Shown here: piece by piece, positions 21,090 to 31,778 of the stretch
Layout: each line of letters begins with the position of its first letter
Position numbering within the stretch: the first letter of the stretch is position 1
Origin: Chromera velia
Lineage: Eukaryota; Sar; Chromeraceae
DNA: 40,968 nt
Assembly: GCA_018398765.1 (NCBI GenBank)
Contig: JAHBMJ010005514.1
Location: forward strand, 29,390-70,357
Direction of reading: 5' to 3'
Notes under the pieces: model-generated
What the model was told of the DNA's origin: nothing
The model's input: only the letters and a program-made list of their open reading frames with translations
Databases searched by the model: none
Position numbers and translations under genes: made by a program

Positions 21090-22880
21090 GGAAGATCTGA
21101 TGGAAACAGGGGAGAGATTCTGTGTGGAGTCCGCCGAAAACAGGAGGGGTTAGCCAAAAGTAGGGGAGGCATTCTGTGGGGGGTTTGACGGAAATAGGGG
21201 GAGGTCTGACAAAAATAGGGGAATGATTCTGTAGGGGTCTGATGGAAATAAGGAACGAATTCTGTAGGTGGTCTGACGGAAACAGGGGAGCGATTCTGTG
21301 GGAGGTCTGACGGAAATAGGTGAGGTCTAATGGAAATAGGGGAGGGATTCTGTCGGGGGCTCTGATGAAAATAGGGGAAAAATTCTGTAGGACATCTGCC
21401 GGAAACAGGGGAAGAATTCTGTACGACGTCTGATGGAAGAAGGGGAAGGATTCTCTAGGACGTCTGCCAGAAACAGGGGAGGTCTGCCGGAAACAGAAGG
21501 GGTTTAACTTAGCCAAAAGTAGGGGAGGCATTCTGTGGGGGGTTTGACGAAAACAGGGGGAGGTCTGATGGAAATAGGGGAATGATTCTGTACCGATCTG
21601 ATGGAAACAAGGAAGGAATTCTATGGGTGGTCTGACGGAAACAGGGGAGCGATTCTGTAAGGCGTCTACCAGAAACAGGGGAGAAATTCTGTGGGAGGTC
21701 TAACTGAAACAGGGGAGGTCTGACGAAAACAGTTGAAGAATTCTGTGGAAGGTCTCACAAAAACAGGGGAGGTTTACCGAAAACAGGAAAGAGATTCTGT
21801 GGAAGGTCTGATAGAAACAGGGGAGAGATTCTATGAGAGGTTTAGCAGAAACAGGAGAGGGATTCTATGGAACGTCTAACGAAAACAAGGGGGGGATTCT
21901 GTAGGATGTCTGACAAAGAGAGGGCGAGGTCTAACGGAAACAGAGGAGGTCTAACAGAAACAGGGGAAGGATTCTGTCGGGGGGTCTAACTGAAACTGGG
22001 GAGGTCTGACGAAAACAGTTGAAGGATTCTATGGGAGGTCTCACAGAAACAGGGGAGGGCTGACGGAAACAAGGGAGAGATTCTATGGAAGGTCTGATAG
22101 AAACAGGGGAGAGATACTGTAGCGGGTCTGACGGAAACAGGAGAGGGATTTTGTAGGAGGTCTGACGGAAAACAGGGGAAACATCTGAGAGGTGAACGGA
22201 AACAGGGGAAAGATACTGTAGCAGGTCTGACAGAAATAAGGAGGAGTTTGAAAAAAACAGGGGAGGTCTGACGAAAACAGGGGAGGCATTCTGCGGGGGG
22301 TCTGGCGGAAACGGGGGAGCTCTAATAAAAACAAGGGAGGGATTCTATGGGAGGTCTGACGGAAACGGGGAGGGGTTAAAAGAAACAGGGGAGGTCTGAC
22401 GGAAACAGAGGAGAGATTCTGTGGGAGGTCTGATAAAAACAGGGGGGGGATTCTGTGGGGGGTCTGATAGAAACAGGGGAGGGATTCTGTGGGGGGTCTG
22501 ACGGAAACAGGAAAAGAATTCTATAGGAAATCTGACGGAAACAGGGGAGGGGTTCTATAGAAAATCTGACGGAAACTGGGGAGGTGGACAGAAATAGGGG
22601 AGAGGTTCTGTAGGAAATCTGATGGAAACTGGGGAGGTGGACAGAAATAGGGGAGGGGTTCTCTCAGAGACCTAATGGAAACAAGGGAAACATCTAAGAT
22701 TTAGACGAAAACAGGGAAGGGATTCTGTTGGAGGTCTGATTGAAACAGGGGAGGTAGACGGCAACAGGGGAGGGGGAGGTTCCATTGGAGGTCTGACAGA
22801 AATAGGAGAGACATCTAAGATCTGAACAGAAACAGGGGAGAGGGGATTTTGTTAGAGGCCTGACGGAAAAGTGTACAAGA
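21090..22880. repeat. 1.8-kb minisatellite with two interleaved unit lengths
   Basis: Tandem degenerate units built from two modules: GAGGTCTGACGGAAACAGGG (about 20 bp) and GGGATTCTGTGGGAG-type spacer, giving units of about 20 or 34-36 bp in irregular order. Dozens of copies vary by point changes and small indels. Minus-strand frames through it give repetitive PLFPSDLPCFRQTS-like peptides, but unit lengths are not multiples of three and frames break, so no protein is called. Confidence 0.9.
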
Positions 22881-23290
22881 TTCTGCAACGGGTCTGAAGA
22901 GACTGTAAAGGAAACATCCATAGAGACTCGGTATACAACAGACACACAGATTGTGGTAAGAAATGAGTACCACTTCCCTTCACTTGCGTGGTAAGAGATG
23001 GATATCTACATGTATGGTGTACAGCTCTCACCTGCTCTCTTCATGATCTCCAAGGTTGTGGACGGTAACTAGACAGCGAGCACCCTTCTTGGTAGGTTCT
23101 TCCCTCTGAGGTGCAACCACAGTGACGCCATGTCCAGTTCATATTCCAGTCTTGCAGAAGATACTGAAACAGCAAAGAATTACAGAAATAACCAAAAACA
23201 CGGGAGAGCCGCTACTCAATCCTGAACCAGACATACAGAAAACTTGAGCTCAAGATCGAAGAAGGCTGTGTGTACAAGCTTGGCCATTCA
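22881..23290. other. Non-coding spacer
   Basis: Between the minisatellite and the inverted-duplicate block. A frame on the plus strand just before 23302 (KIEEGCVYKLGHSYINPCKR, about 23248-23307) is protein-like and flows into the duplicated block, so part of an older gene may begin here. Confidence 0.4.
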
Positions 23291-23295
23291 TACAT

Positions 23296-23480
23296 CAACC
23301 CATGCAAGCGAAAGGTCTCAGTTCCTATTGGGCTCAAATGGAGCAAAGCCTACTACGTGGCATGACCGGATGTTTGACACAAACCCCGAAAGGCGCTCTT
23401 ATCGATGTACGCTTTTCTACGTGCGGCCCCCAAGCCGCGGGAACAACACCTCTTAAGGGAGAAGGTACCAGCGTATTGTA
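23296..23480 (+). repeat. Inverted duplicate block, left copy
   Basis: About 185 bp matching the reverse complement of about 34530-34715. Shared landmarks are CATGCAAGCRAAAGGTCTCA, the following CCTATTGGGCTCAAATGG, and GGAACA(A/T)CACCTCT. Both copies can be read as VSVPIGLKWSKAY and then, in a shifted frame, KGAL(I/M)DV and TCGP. The left copy has CAA (Gln) after TCGP where the right copy has TAG. Confidence 0.75.
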
Positions 23481-23754
23481 TCACAACCTGAGAAGCCTCA
23501 AATATTGCATCGCTTATACACTTTTACACGATGTCAGTGATTTGTATGATGTGCATACAATCCTAAAATCGGATTCGTTATCTGAGCGTTTTTTGGTAGA
23601 GAGGGCGGCGCTGTACCATAAAATCGATGGGGCCCGGGTATATCGGGCCCACGCATATATCCTGAAATTTGGTGGGGGCCGCTGCATGGATGTCTTGCCG
23701 GCGCTCCTGGAGACATGCCCTCCGAGGCCTTTGGAGCTGCGAGCATTGCTGTAG
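23302..23754 (+). CDS. Hypothetical protein (150 codons), possibly mobile-element derived
   Basis: A 150-codon frame starting inside the inverted-duplicate block. It reads SSYWAQMEQSLLRGM, then KGALIDVRFSTCGP, and later a helical part (RSLKYCIAYTLLHD, ERFLVERAALYHKIDG). No family was recognised. The stretch near 23540-23595 (GCATACAATCCTAAAATCGG) is duplicated at about 23873-23920, so the region has been rearranged. Start codon choice is arbitrary, because protein-like sequence exists upstream in another frame. Confidence 0.35.
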   Translation: MQAKGLSSYWAQMEQSLLRGMTGCLTQTPKGALIDVRFSTCGPQAAGTTPLKGEGTSVLYHNLRSLKYCIAYTLLHDVSDLYDVHTILKSDSLSERFLVERAALYHKIDGARVYRAHAYILKFGGGRCMDVLPALLETCPPRPLELRALL

Positions 23755-23932
23755 TATGTGGAATGGGGCCTTTTAAGTTCACTGTGAGGCCGTTTGTTTT
23801 GCCTTCCGCAGCAACTACTTATGATATAAACTTATAATTTTAAATTACAGAAGCCTTGGTATGCCTGCATGATGGTGATACATATGATGCGCACACAATC
23901 CTAAAATCGGATTCGTCTCGAGCGGTCTTTAA

Positions 23933-24766
23933 CTATATACAGCCAAGCATTCCGGCAAGCAGTTCTTGTTTTCTGATTTGTTCGTATACATCATGTGTAT
24001 TGTAGAACTTTTGCTGCAGTATCTATAGTTCTGCAACAATAATCCTATGGAGCGTCTGGTTAGAGGAGCACAAAGTGACCATGTCACAACCACCTTGTTT
24101 GTTCGCATATTGACGAGGAAGTACTTCAAAGTGCAAAAAGTTCCACCGAAAGCAGAGGTGGAACGGGACTATGGTGAGGAAATACGGACATCATATGGAG
24201 GCGAGACTTCTTTGGGGTTAATGAATCTGCTTAGAGCGAAAGCTCACGTAGAGTTCTAAAAAACCGGGACTACATCAAAGCGGTTCATGTATAAGAACAT
24301 GACCAAGACCACGCAGACTGTTTATCAGGAGTGGTATTCATTGACATTCATGACTCTCAAGGTAAAGGAAATCATCCGAATCGCCGATTACTTCAACAAA
24401 GGCTCCAGCAAGGTTCATCGTCTGATGCGTCTCTATCCTGTTGCTTCTGCTCAACAATATAAGGAGTTGATAGCCGAGATCGGCGTTGACGACGTTGATG
24501 AACGAAGCTTGATGTCCATTGTGGAGCCGATTGAAAAGACCATAAGGCGGCTTAACGGCTTTGTTGTCAGAGACAGCACAGGAGATCGCTGGGAAAAAGA
24601 GATTCATAGTGATGCTAAAACCAAGCTGGAAGTTTGTTTTGGTAAACCTGCAGCAGTGACGGTGCCGCAGCCAACCGCACCACAGCCTTTAACATGGAGG
24701 GGCAGATTCTGGGCATTCCTCTGGGGACTCGCAGGGCGGCTGTGTGGTCAGCACTTACCACCCTAA
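23933..24766 (+). pseudogene. Long frame interrupted only by TAG and TAA; unknown protein
   Basis: One frame stays open from 23933 to the terminal TAA at 24764-24766 apart from TAG at 24026-24028 and TAA at 24257-24259; no TGA and no frameshift is needed. Segments include FVRILTRKYFKVQKVPPKAE, VKEIIRIADYFNKGSSKVHR, and RSLMSIVEPIEKTIRRLNGF, an alternation of basic and amphipathic helices. The last 25 residues are Trp/Gly-rich and may be read-out. No family was recognised. Both interior stops are one C-to-T change from Gln codons. The reading could also start at ATG 24047 or ATG 24287 as a shorter intact protein. Confidence 0.4.
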
Positions 24767-24899
24767 GTCCCTGGGCCTGGGCCATCTGTCGGCTAGGGGC
24801 CCTTAGCCAGGTGAAGGCCACGGGGAGAGTAGAGCCATGTTCGCTACGCGCGCGGCTGCACAAAGCCGCCGTGATGCACTGTGGGTGTCTAGGCAGCAG

Positions 24900-26160
24900 A
24901 GGGGATAGATCAGTCAGGGGAGGTCAGCATGATGCAGCGAGGGTACCAGCAGGCTCGGGTCTTTGCGTTGTATCCTTGCTAATGCTGATGCTGCGATGCA
25001 TCTGCAGCAAATGGGCCCGGTATACTTTATAAGTCTTCGCATTTCGCCCTTACCGACATTGGTACAGCTGCTCTGTATCTGCAGTAAGTGGGTATGCACT
25101 TCTCATGTATGTGTGTGTGTATGTGTGTGTGTGTGTCTGTGTGTGTGTATAATTTTCCCCATGCCAAAGTTGGTGCTGCTATGTGTCTGTGGTAAGCGGG
25201 CATCGATTCTTGTATATTCCTTCAGTGTGTGTATCGCTCGTTCTGTTAAAAAAAAAAAGCAGAAGTATGAGGAAGAATGGAAAAAAAAAAGGAGGAGTGA
25301 TGAGTGCACGGACTCCATTTTTTGAGGGCCGTACATGATTATGGATATATTAAAACAGGTACATGCTTTGGTGTGAGGTGACTGCAAGTGCATGACTATA
25401 TGGAGTGGTGTACGAACGTCGCTGTCCTAACACTTTTGGCTTCGGTAACAGCGGCAACTAGGCATGCTTCGTGAGTCTTTGCGTTTCGCCTTTGCCGCCG
25501 CTGGTGCTGCCATGTGTTTGCGGTAAGTGGGCATGCTTCGTAAGTCTTCGCATTCAGCCCTTACCGCCGCTGGTGCTATTGTATATTTACAGCAAGTGAA
25601 GCATGCTTTGTGAGTCTTCGCGTTCCACCCTTACTGATGCTGGTGCTGCCGGTATCGTTTCATGTATACCTTTTTCAGTATGTGCATTGTGCTACAAAGA
25701 AGCATGAAAAAGAATGAGGAAAAAGGAGGGGTGACAAGTGCACAAACTTCAGAGTTTTTCAAGGGCCGTGCATGACTGTGGTTATATCAGAACAGGTACT
25801 TGCATTGGTGGAAGGTGACTGCAAGTGCATGACTGTGTGACTACCAGTACAAGATAGAGCGATTGCATGCATTTCACCAATGAATGTGAGTATGAGTGTA
25901 AGCGTGTATGTGAGAATGAGACCTCGTTGCCAACGTTGGTACTGCTCTGTATCTCCGGCAAGTGGGCGGGCATAAGCTTCATGAGTCCTCGCGTCAACCC
26001 GGAATTGCCGATACTTGTGCTAGCAGTATCGTTTTGTGTATGTCTTTTTCAGTGTGTGCATTATTGTCTTGCAAAAGCACGAGGAAGAACGAGGAAAACA
26101 ATGAGTGAAGGAGTACATGATCTCTAAAGTTCTTCAAGTACCGTACACAACCAAGTTCAT
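24900..26160. repeat. Higher-order tandem repeat (about 70-bp units in about 400-bp blocks)
   Basis: A unit of about 70 bp (GCCCTTACCG, CTGGTGCTGC, GGTAAGTGGGCATGCTTC, GTCTTCGC) recurs at least six times between 24960 and 26010. It is embedded in a longer block that also repeats three times: CAGTGTGTG, then GAGGAAGAAtGG-type purines, then GGGCCGTACATGA, then AACAGGTAC. A (GT)n run sits at 25108-25148. Frames through the unit are short and inconsistent. No gene is called. Confidence 0.8.
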
Positions 26161-26745
26161 GACTGTAGAATAATCATTTTTAAGTGGGCTGAGGAGTCAT
26201 TTATTTTATTTAGATTGTAGTTTATCTATATTCTACTTGGATGGTTATATATTCTAGCCGAATGATCTGACTGTGATCACCTGTTTTAACTATGTGCATC
26301 ATTACCTATTTTATTAAGATTATAACCTATTCTGGCTGATTGGTTGACCCTCACTGTTTTAACTAGCTTCATATTTTAACTAGGTAGTTACATATTTTAT
26401 TAAGGTAGACTAAAGTACTCCTAGATGGTTCAATAAATCTAGGAGTAATCATTTATTTTAGCTATATCTAGGAGTAATCATTCATTTTAGCTATAGGTGG
26501 TCATGTACCTATAGGATGAGATAGAATTTATGTTTAGAAGATAGGCTTCCTGCCGTAGTTAGTTTAGGTTATAGCAGTATTGTATTATTGGGGCTGTGGT
26601 TAGATTTCATATACGTCTGATGGAAACAATCTGATAACCGGTATACCGTCAGCACTATTTCCGCTCTCTCTTTTTTTTAGTTAATGAATGCCTCTCTCTC
26701 TACCATAGCTTACTATCTAGCCAGTTCCAGTATCCCATCAGGCAG
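26161..26745. other. AT-rich non-coding DNA
   Basis: Contains two copies of CTAGGAGTAATCATT (about 26449 and 26469) and an inverted CTCCTAGATGG...ATCTAGGAG pair at 26417-26445. It may be a degraded element. No coding frame seen. Confidence 0.5.
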
Positions 26746-26768
26746 GTGGAAGTTCACATGTCAGAGGG

Positions 26769-27029
26769 ATGTCGCACTCAAAAACTGCTCCCCTTCCGCG
26801 GGTCACGGCCAGGCTGCAGCCAGGAGCATACCTCCACCAGATTAAAAGAATCATCCCCCCTCCGCTCATGTATACTTTCTTACTTGGCAACCTCCGTCTC
26901 CCGCAGGAGGACGCACAATGTCATGAGCTTGTGTGGGAACACACCGGGGCACACGACCGGGAAGCACTGGAATCTCAACCGGAAGACCAACCGGTGTACA
27001 CTGCGGATATACCCGCGTTTATCATGTAG
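26769..27029 (+). CDS. Possible short protein (86 codons), low confidence
   Basis: The frame has natural-looking composition (AYLHQIKRIIPPPLMYTFLL, then an acidic part with EDAQCHELVWEH). It overlaps on the opposite strand the proposed last exon of the 27-29 kb minus-strand gene, so at most one of the two is likely real here. No family recognised. Confidence 0.2.
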   Translation: MSHSKTAPLPRVTARLQPGAYLHQIKRIIPPPLMYTFLLGNLRLPQEDAQCHELVWEHTGAHDREALESQPEDQPVYTADIPAFIM

Positions 27030-28893
27030 CGGCCCGTGATGTCAACCACGTTATAGCAGTAATACAAAAAAGAGTGTTGCTGCTCCAATATTGGCGTGTT
27101 ACTGGAGGAAAAAAAAGAGCAGGAGAGGGAGTGAGGAAAAGAGGAAAAGAAAGGAGAACAAGAGACAGAAGGGTGGGGAAACTGGAGGACACCGGAACAG
27201 TGGAAGCAGGGGAATAAACAAAAAGAAGACAAACAGAAATGGAAGACGGGAACTGGGGAATAAGAGAACCAAGCAGAGGAGAGAACGAAAAGAACGTGAG
27301 GAAATATGAGGAGAAAACAGAAGGGAGGAGGGGATCGACAGGGAGCGCACAGAAAAAAAAAAGAGAGAATGAGGAGAAGAGGGATACAAAAATGCGGGGA
27401 GATGAGCAAAAGGGCCGTAGAGGAGGGAGAGTAAAGGGAAAAAAAGAACAGGGGAGTCTGGAGGAAGAAGGAGCAGAGGAGAACACCAAGAAAAAAAAAA
27501 GGTTGGGGACTGAGGCAGAAGTGACACGCTCTACAGCTTTGAAAACCTGCTTCAGCTGACTGGGACATATGTGAATCTGCATACTGTGGACGGTGAACAA
27601 TGATTGAAAACATATGTGCATCTGCATACTGTGGACGGTGAACAATGATTGATGCCTTTCCCTGTTTGATCAGGCAGCCAGTCATCTCCTCTCTGCGACT
27701 GGGGTCCAGAGGGAAGTTGAGCTGTGGCGGCTGCAAAAGCAAGAGAGGAAGGGGACCCTGGAGCTACAAAAATTTTTTTTTTCAAAAAAAGGAGAGAAAG
27801 GCATACTGGCACGGAAGAAATGAAGTAAAAGACCGCGTGCATGGCTCATCAGGGGACCTGAATAAAGTGGATGGAGGAGGAAACCTTCGTCATAAGGAGG
27901 GACGGGCAGAGGGAGGTTTGAAGGAAGCAAAAAAAAAGAGGGAAACAAAGAATGAATTGATGTGTGAAGGATGGAACGACCAACAAAAAAAGCGAGGCGG
28001 AAGGGGAGAAGAAAAAGGAAGCAACACTGATGGGGGAGTCTCGTCTCTACCCTCGCCAAATCTCTCTGGAGGTCTTGGGCATCCCTCAACCCCTCGCGTT
28101 GTAGAGTCTGGCTGAGCGCCTGCAGATAGCGATCAATCAGATGAGCTGCGGAATGGCAGACAGTCGGGGAGGCAACGAGCCAGACAGCTAGGTATCCAGC
28201 CAGACAGTCCGTCAGCCAGGTAGCCAGGCAGTTAGCCATACCGGTAGACAACCAGACAGGTAGGCATCCAGTCAGTCAGTGACGCAGGCAGACCAGATAG
28301 ACAGTAAGTCACACAGACGGACAGGCAGCCATACAGACAACGACGTCAGGGAGGACGTACAAGAAAAAAAAAGGAGAGGGGCACGAGACAGATAAGGCAA
28401 GAAGAAGACGCATTACTGTGCGGGAGCAATACCCACCACTCCACTGGAACGCCGCAACAGTCTGTCACTCACTTACTAAATCAGCCAGTCAACCTGTCGC
28501 TCATTCACTCAAGGATGGGTGGGTATCATGAAAAGGAAAAGGAGGAGGAACGTCTGAGTCTTAGGTACTGTATCAACCAAAAGTTCATCGGCAGCACCAT
28601 GACACCTACCGTTCTCGTCTGTCCACGATCGGAACTCGCCCTGACGGAAGCGGAAAACCCAGTCTCGTCAGCCCTACTTCCGCTCTCTGCTTCCTCCAGT
28701 CGATAAATGCAGTCATGAGACCGCTGTCCTTGTCTGGTGCATGGTCATTCCCGCCGGTAGCTCTGTAATCTCGCTGTATTGTGCATCTTTCTCGCAGAGC
28801 TGCTGCAGACAACACACTAACAACATAAAGCAATAATAAGAAAAGCCCCGAAATGAGGAGAATGGTGTACCTACGAGAATGGAGGGAGGACAA
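26975..28893 (-). CDS. Spliced type II membrane protein, function unknown
   Basis: Minus-strand exons that fit in phase: 28893-28610 (GTAGGT donor), micro-exon 28461-28433 (GTATTG donor), 28145-28051 (GTAGAG donor) and 27730-27547 (GTTTTC donor). A last exon at about 27101-26975 (after TTTTTTCCTCCAG) reads NVVDITGRYMINAGISAVYT before TGA, but its phase does not match the preceding donor, so that junction is unresolved. The N-terminus is short and basic, then a strong membrane segment at residues about 10-31 (ILLISGLFLLLLYVV), the topology of Golgi glycosyltransferases or similar lumenal enzymes. Exon 3 is a helix (RYLQALSQTLQREGLRDAQD). Exon 4 contains an exact in-frame duplication of a 15-residue unit containing SIIVHRPQYAD. 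No catalytic motif was recognised. Confidence 0.4.
27105..27546. repeat. Polypurine (GA-rich) tract, probable intron of the minus gene
   Basis: For about 440 bp the + strand is almost entirely A and G, so the minus strand is pyrimidine-rich, as in other introns of this window. Both strands give long frames here by composition alone; these are not called. Confidence 0.6.
28146..28605. repeat. CAGN/CAGACAG-rich degenerate repeats
   Basis: About 28155-28330 is a degenerate array of CAGCCAGACAG, TAGCCAGG and GTAGGCA words, and CAGTCA-type words recur at 28458-28510. It falls between exons of the predicted minus-strand gene. Nothing else seen. Confidence 0.6.
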
Positions 28894-29800
28894 AAAGGGG
28901 GAGGAGAAAACTGCGGAGTCGGGAGAGATTATATAGTATTAGTCTGAAGAGTGGGACAAGAGTGTAAGGAGTGGGACCGTGTGGGGGAGAGTAGAGGAAG
29001 AACGCGACCGGAATGGACAAAAAACCACAAGTCCGACTGTTGTGGTTGGAACACCCATTCCCTCTCCTTTTTTCTGTTGACTGACCGTCTGAAACCCGAC
29101 GGAGGTGTGTGCACACACACAAAAAAGCAGCGACAGATATGCAGCTAAACCGTGTGTATAACAACCATCATGCATACGACCTCTATTGCTTTGGAACAAA
29201 CCTCCCTTGTGTTGAGTGTGAAGAGAGACAAAATCGAGAAGGCACACAGGAATAAGAAGGACGTTGAGGTTCGCAAAAAGGAACCGATCTGCTGCCTTTT
29301 ACGGCTTGGCGTTTTTTTTTCTCCCCCACTCCCTGCTGGTTCTGCATAAAGCACAACAAGAGAGAGGGAGAGGGGAACGGTAATTACCGTTCCAGTAGGG
29401 ACGCGGCACGACAAAAAGCACTGAAATGAACAATGAAAGAACAAAAGGATCAGATGAATCGCAGACGGGAAGACAGTATGTGAATATACAGGGGGGCTGC
29501 AAGCAGATGCAAACAGATTGAGGAGACGTTGCTGGCGCCCATCAGAGGGGGCTGTAGCAGGTAGGTAGAAGGGGTCTGTCTATACCAGAATGGCAAGCAA
29601 CCAGCAGGGGATGTCTATAAATAAAAAGACTAGCAAGCAGATGGAAGAAGGCCTGGCAAGACGACTGTGTGATTGTAGACTCTGTGGAAAGAAGATAAAG
29701 GGGATCTGCAGGAGGTCAAACAAAACAGATCTGCATGAGACTGACCATGCAGCAGACAGATGGGGAGAGAGGGGGGCTGCAGGCTGCTGAAGGTTGGAAA
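28894..29800. other. No supported gene
   Basis: Upstream of the minus-strand membrane-protein gene, so its promoter and any 5' exon would be here. Frames on both strands lack recognisable motifs. A + strand frame at 29590-29790 has a Cys-rich patch (CDCRLCGKKIKGICRR), but nothing supports it further. Confidence 0.4.
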
Positions 29801-29809
29801 AGTAGGTGT

Positions 29810-30045
29810 GAGAGTGGATGGAGGGGGGAGGGTTGAGACTTCTGAGACCTGAAGCAGCAGGTGGGAGCACAGATCTGAAGAAGCAGGTGGGAACTGAGGT
29901 CTGAAGAAGCAGCAGAGGTGAGACTTCCAAAAGATGAAGGAGCCGGTGGGAGCTGAGATCTGAAGAAGCAGGTGGGAGGAGATCTGAAGAAGCAGCAGAG
30001 TTGGAACTTCCGAGATCAGAAGCAGCACGTGGGAGCTGACCTGGA
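29810..30045. repeat. Minisatellite (GAAGAAGCAG type)
   Basis: Tandem degenerate units of about 26-55 bp built from GAGATCTGAAGAAGCAG, GTGGGAGCTGAG and GAGACTTCCGAGA modules. Probably non-coding. It lies between the two predicted minus-strand genes. Confidence 0.85.
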
Positions 30046-30099
30046 AAATTCTATGAATTGAGTCCCGATCTTCCCTACTCCGTGCATAGCCCCCATTAT

Positions 30100-30355
30100 G
30101 AGAGTAGCTGCATACACATAGACGTACAAAGGTGCGGACATACACAGAAGTACGGACAGACGAAAGTGTGGACATACACAGAAACAGAGACACACGAAAG
30201 TGCCGATGGCTAGAAGTGCAGACGCGTGGAAGTGCAGACATACGGAGGTAAAGACACACACACCAGAAGTGTGGACGTATGGAAACAAGGAAATACAGAG
30301 ACACGAAGGTGCAACCACACTAAACACACTGGAGCACGGACACACGGCGGTTCAC
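30100..30355. repeat. Minisatellite (ACACGAAAGTGCGGAC type), copy 1
   Basis: Short degenerate units of about 16-18 bp around GGACATACACAGAAGT and ACACGAAAGTG. A homologous array lies at about 30790-31015. Both fall in what would be introns of the predicted minus-strand gene at 30.4-31.4 kb. Confidence 0.85.
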
Positions 30356-30384
30356 GCATCCCAACCATTGAATGTTATGCTTAC

Positions 30385-31372
30385 CGCACTCTGACTGCTG
30401 CTGCTGCTGCTGCTGCTGCGTTGCTTGAGAGTAAAGAAGACGAGACAAGATAGATAGAGACTGGAAGAAGGAGCTTGCCGTTACACCAGTGTATCTCAAT
30501 TGGACTCTTGATGCATCTACTATGCATATCCCCCGTTGTGTGTGTTTTTTTGACCTGCTTGTCTTCCGATGCCTTGATACGCAGAGCATCAACTGACCTC
30601 CTTCGGAGTACAATCATCCTGCTGATTCCCTCCTGTACCAGGGCACTCTGGTGGAGGCGGAAGCAAACAGAAAAATGGTGTGCTGGTGTGTTCAGCAGGG
30701 AGAGAGAGGAGCCGTGAACCATTCCGATCGGTTGAGTGCGGCAAGGTTGTCCATGACCTGCAGAATATGATCGTTGTAGGCCGACCTGCACAAACGGAGG
30801 CACATGAAAGTGCAGAGACACACGAAGGTACAGAGACACGGAAGTGTGCGGACACACAAGACACGGAACTACGGACACATGGAATGCATGAAATAGTGCG
30901 GACACACAAGACACGGAAGTGTGCGGATACACAGAACTCGCAGGAGTGCGAACACACGGAACCCACGGGAGTGTGCACACACAGAACACATAAAAGTGCC
31001 AACACATGAAAGTACGGACCCGAACTTCAGTCAACCCACTCGTCACCAGCACCCAGTGGCCACTGTGCGATAGCAGCTGGAGACCGTTGATGTCCACTTC
31101 TCGCTGCAAGTCTGTATTCATCTGCAGTCCCACCCCCGAGTACTCCCCTTACCTGATTCTGGAGCTGTCATTGAACGTGGTAGTCTAACAGTGCAACATT
31201 CTTCTTCCTTCGAGTAGAAGAATCAGGAGATGCTGACCTCTTTCGTTCCGTCTCCAGGTGTCTCCGCCTCTGAAGTCTTGCCAGTCCACTCCTCGAGGCC
31301 ACCTTTCCTTTCTGTGCTGCTGTCATCATCTGATCTGCAAACAAGGTTACGGTGTTGTGGTGTTCCCTGTAG
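30385..31372 (-). CDS. Candidate spliced gene with polyQ exon, function unknown
   Basis: Exon candidates on the minus strand: about 31372-31172 (after TCTCTACAG), 31121 to about 31015 (after GGGACTGCAG; NTDLQREVDINGLQLL), 30785-30720 (after TTTGTGCAG; YNDHILQVMDNLAALNRSEW), about 30655-30560 (QEGISRMIVLRRRS) and one ending at 30385 before a GTAAGC donor. The last contains eight CAG codons, read as Gln in the frame SQATQQQ. Amphipathic helices in successive candidates support coding, but phases do not all join cleanly, so the model is incomplete and its 3' end is not located. Introns carry two related minisatellites. No family was recognised. Confidence 0.35.
30790..31015. repeat. Minisatellite (ACACGGAAGTGTGCGG type), copy 2
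   Basis: Degenerate units around GACACACAAGACACGGAAGT, clearly related to the array at 30100-30355 in the same orientation. It is bounded by predicted exons of the minus-strand gene. Confidence 0.85.
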
Positions 31373-31775
31373 AAAAGAGAAGACGTGTCATGAAGCAGGA
31401 GACGGGGCAATGCAAAGTGTAAAAGAAGGTGCTGACTCTATGAAAAACAGGGAGCCGCAGGGAAGATGAGCATGATAAAGCAGGGGGCTAATATACCGTG
31501 AAGCAAACAAACATATCCTCAAGTCGTTGTGATCAACAACTCTACAGGTTGGCTGAAGAAGATGAAAAGGCATCGATTTATGTATTGCAGGAAAGATGTA
31601 CGCTGTGAACGTCAGTTACAAGACCAGCTGAATGGGGGATGGCGGTCACAAGGAGCTTGTGCATTTTTCTGTTCCCAGACCTCATGAGAGATACAGTGAT
31701 CTAATCATCTCGCACTATCTATCTATCTGCCTTAAACCAATCACCTTGTTGTGTATACCGTCTTGAGGCGCGGCT
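31373..31775. repeat. Upstream flank plus degenerate copy of the 33.4-kb repeat
   Basis: 31601-31688 is a diverged copy of the head of the tandem unit at 33408 (GCTGTGAACGTCAGTTA and, unchanged, TTGTGCATTTTTCTGTTCCC). The rest is the putative upstream region of the minus-strand gene. No other features seen. Confidence 0.6.
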
Positions 31776-31778
31776 TGT

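Noticed and set aside
21064-22945. Minus-strand frames with PLFPSDLPCFRQTS-like repeats, considered as a repeat protein
   Set aside because: Unit lengths are not multiples of three and the frame is lost repeatedly; the pattern follows the DNA minisatellite.
27022-27742. 207- and 255-codon minus-strand frames with Phe/Leu/Ser/Pro-rich translation
   Set aside because: The middle is a pyrimidine tract without stops by composition. Only the two ends look like exons, so the tract is taken as an intron.
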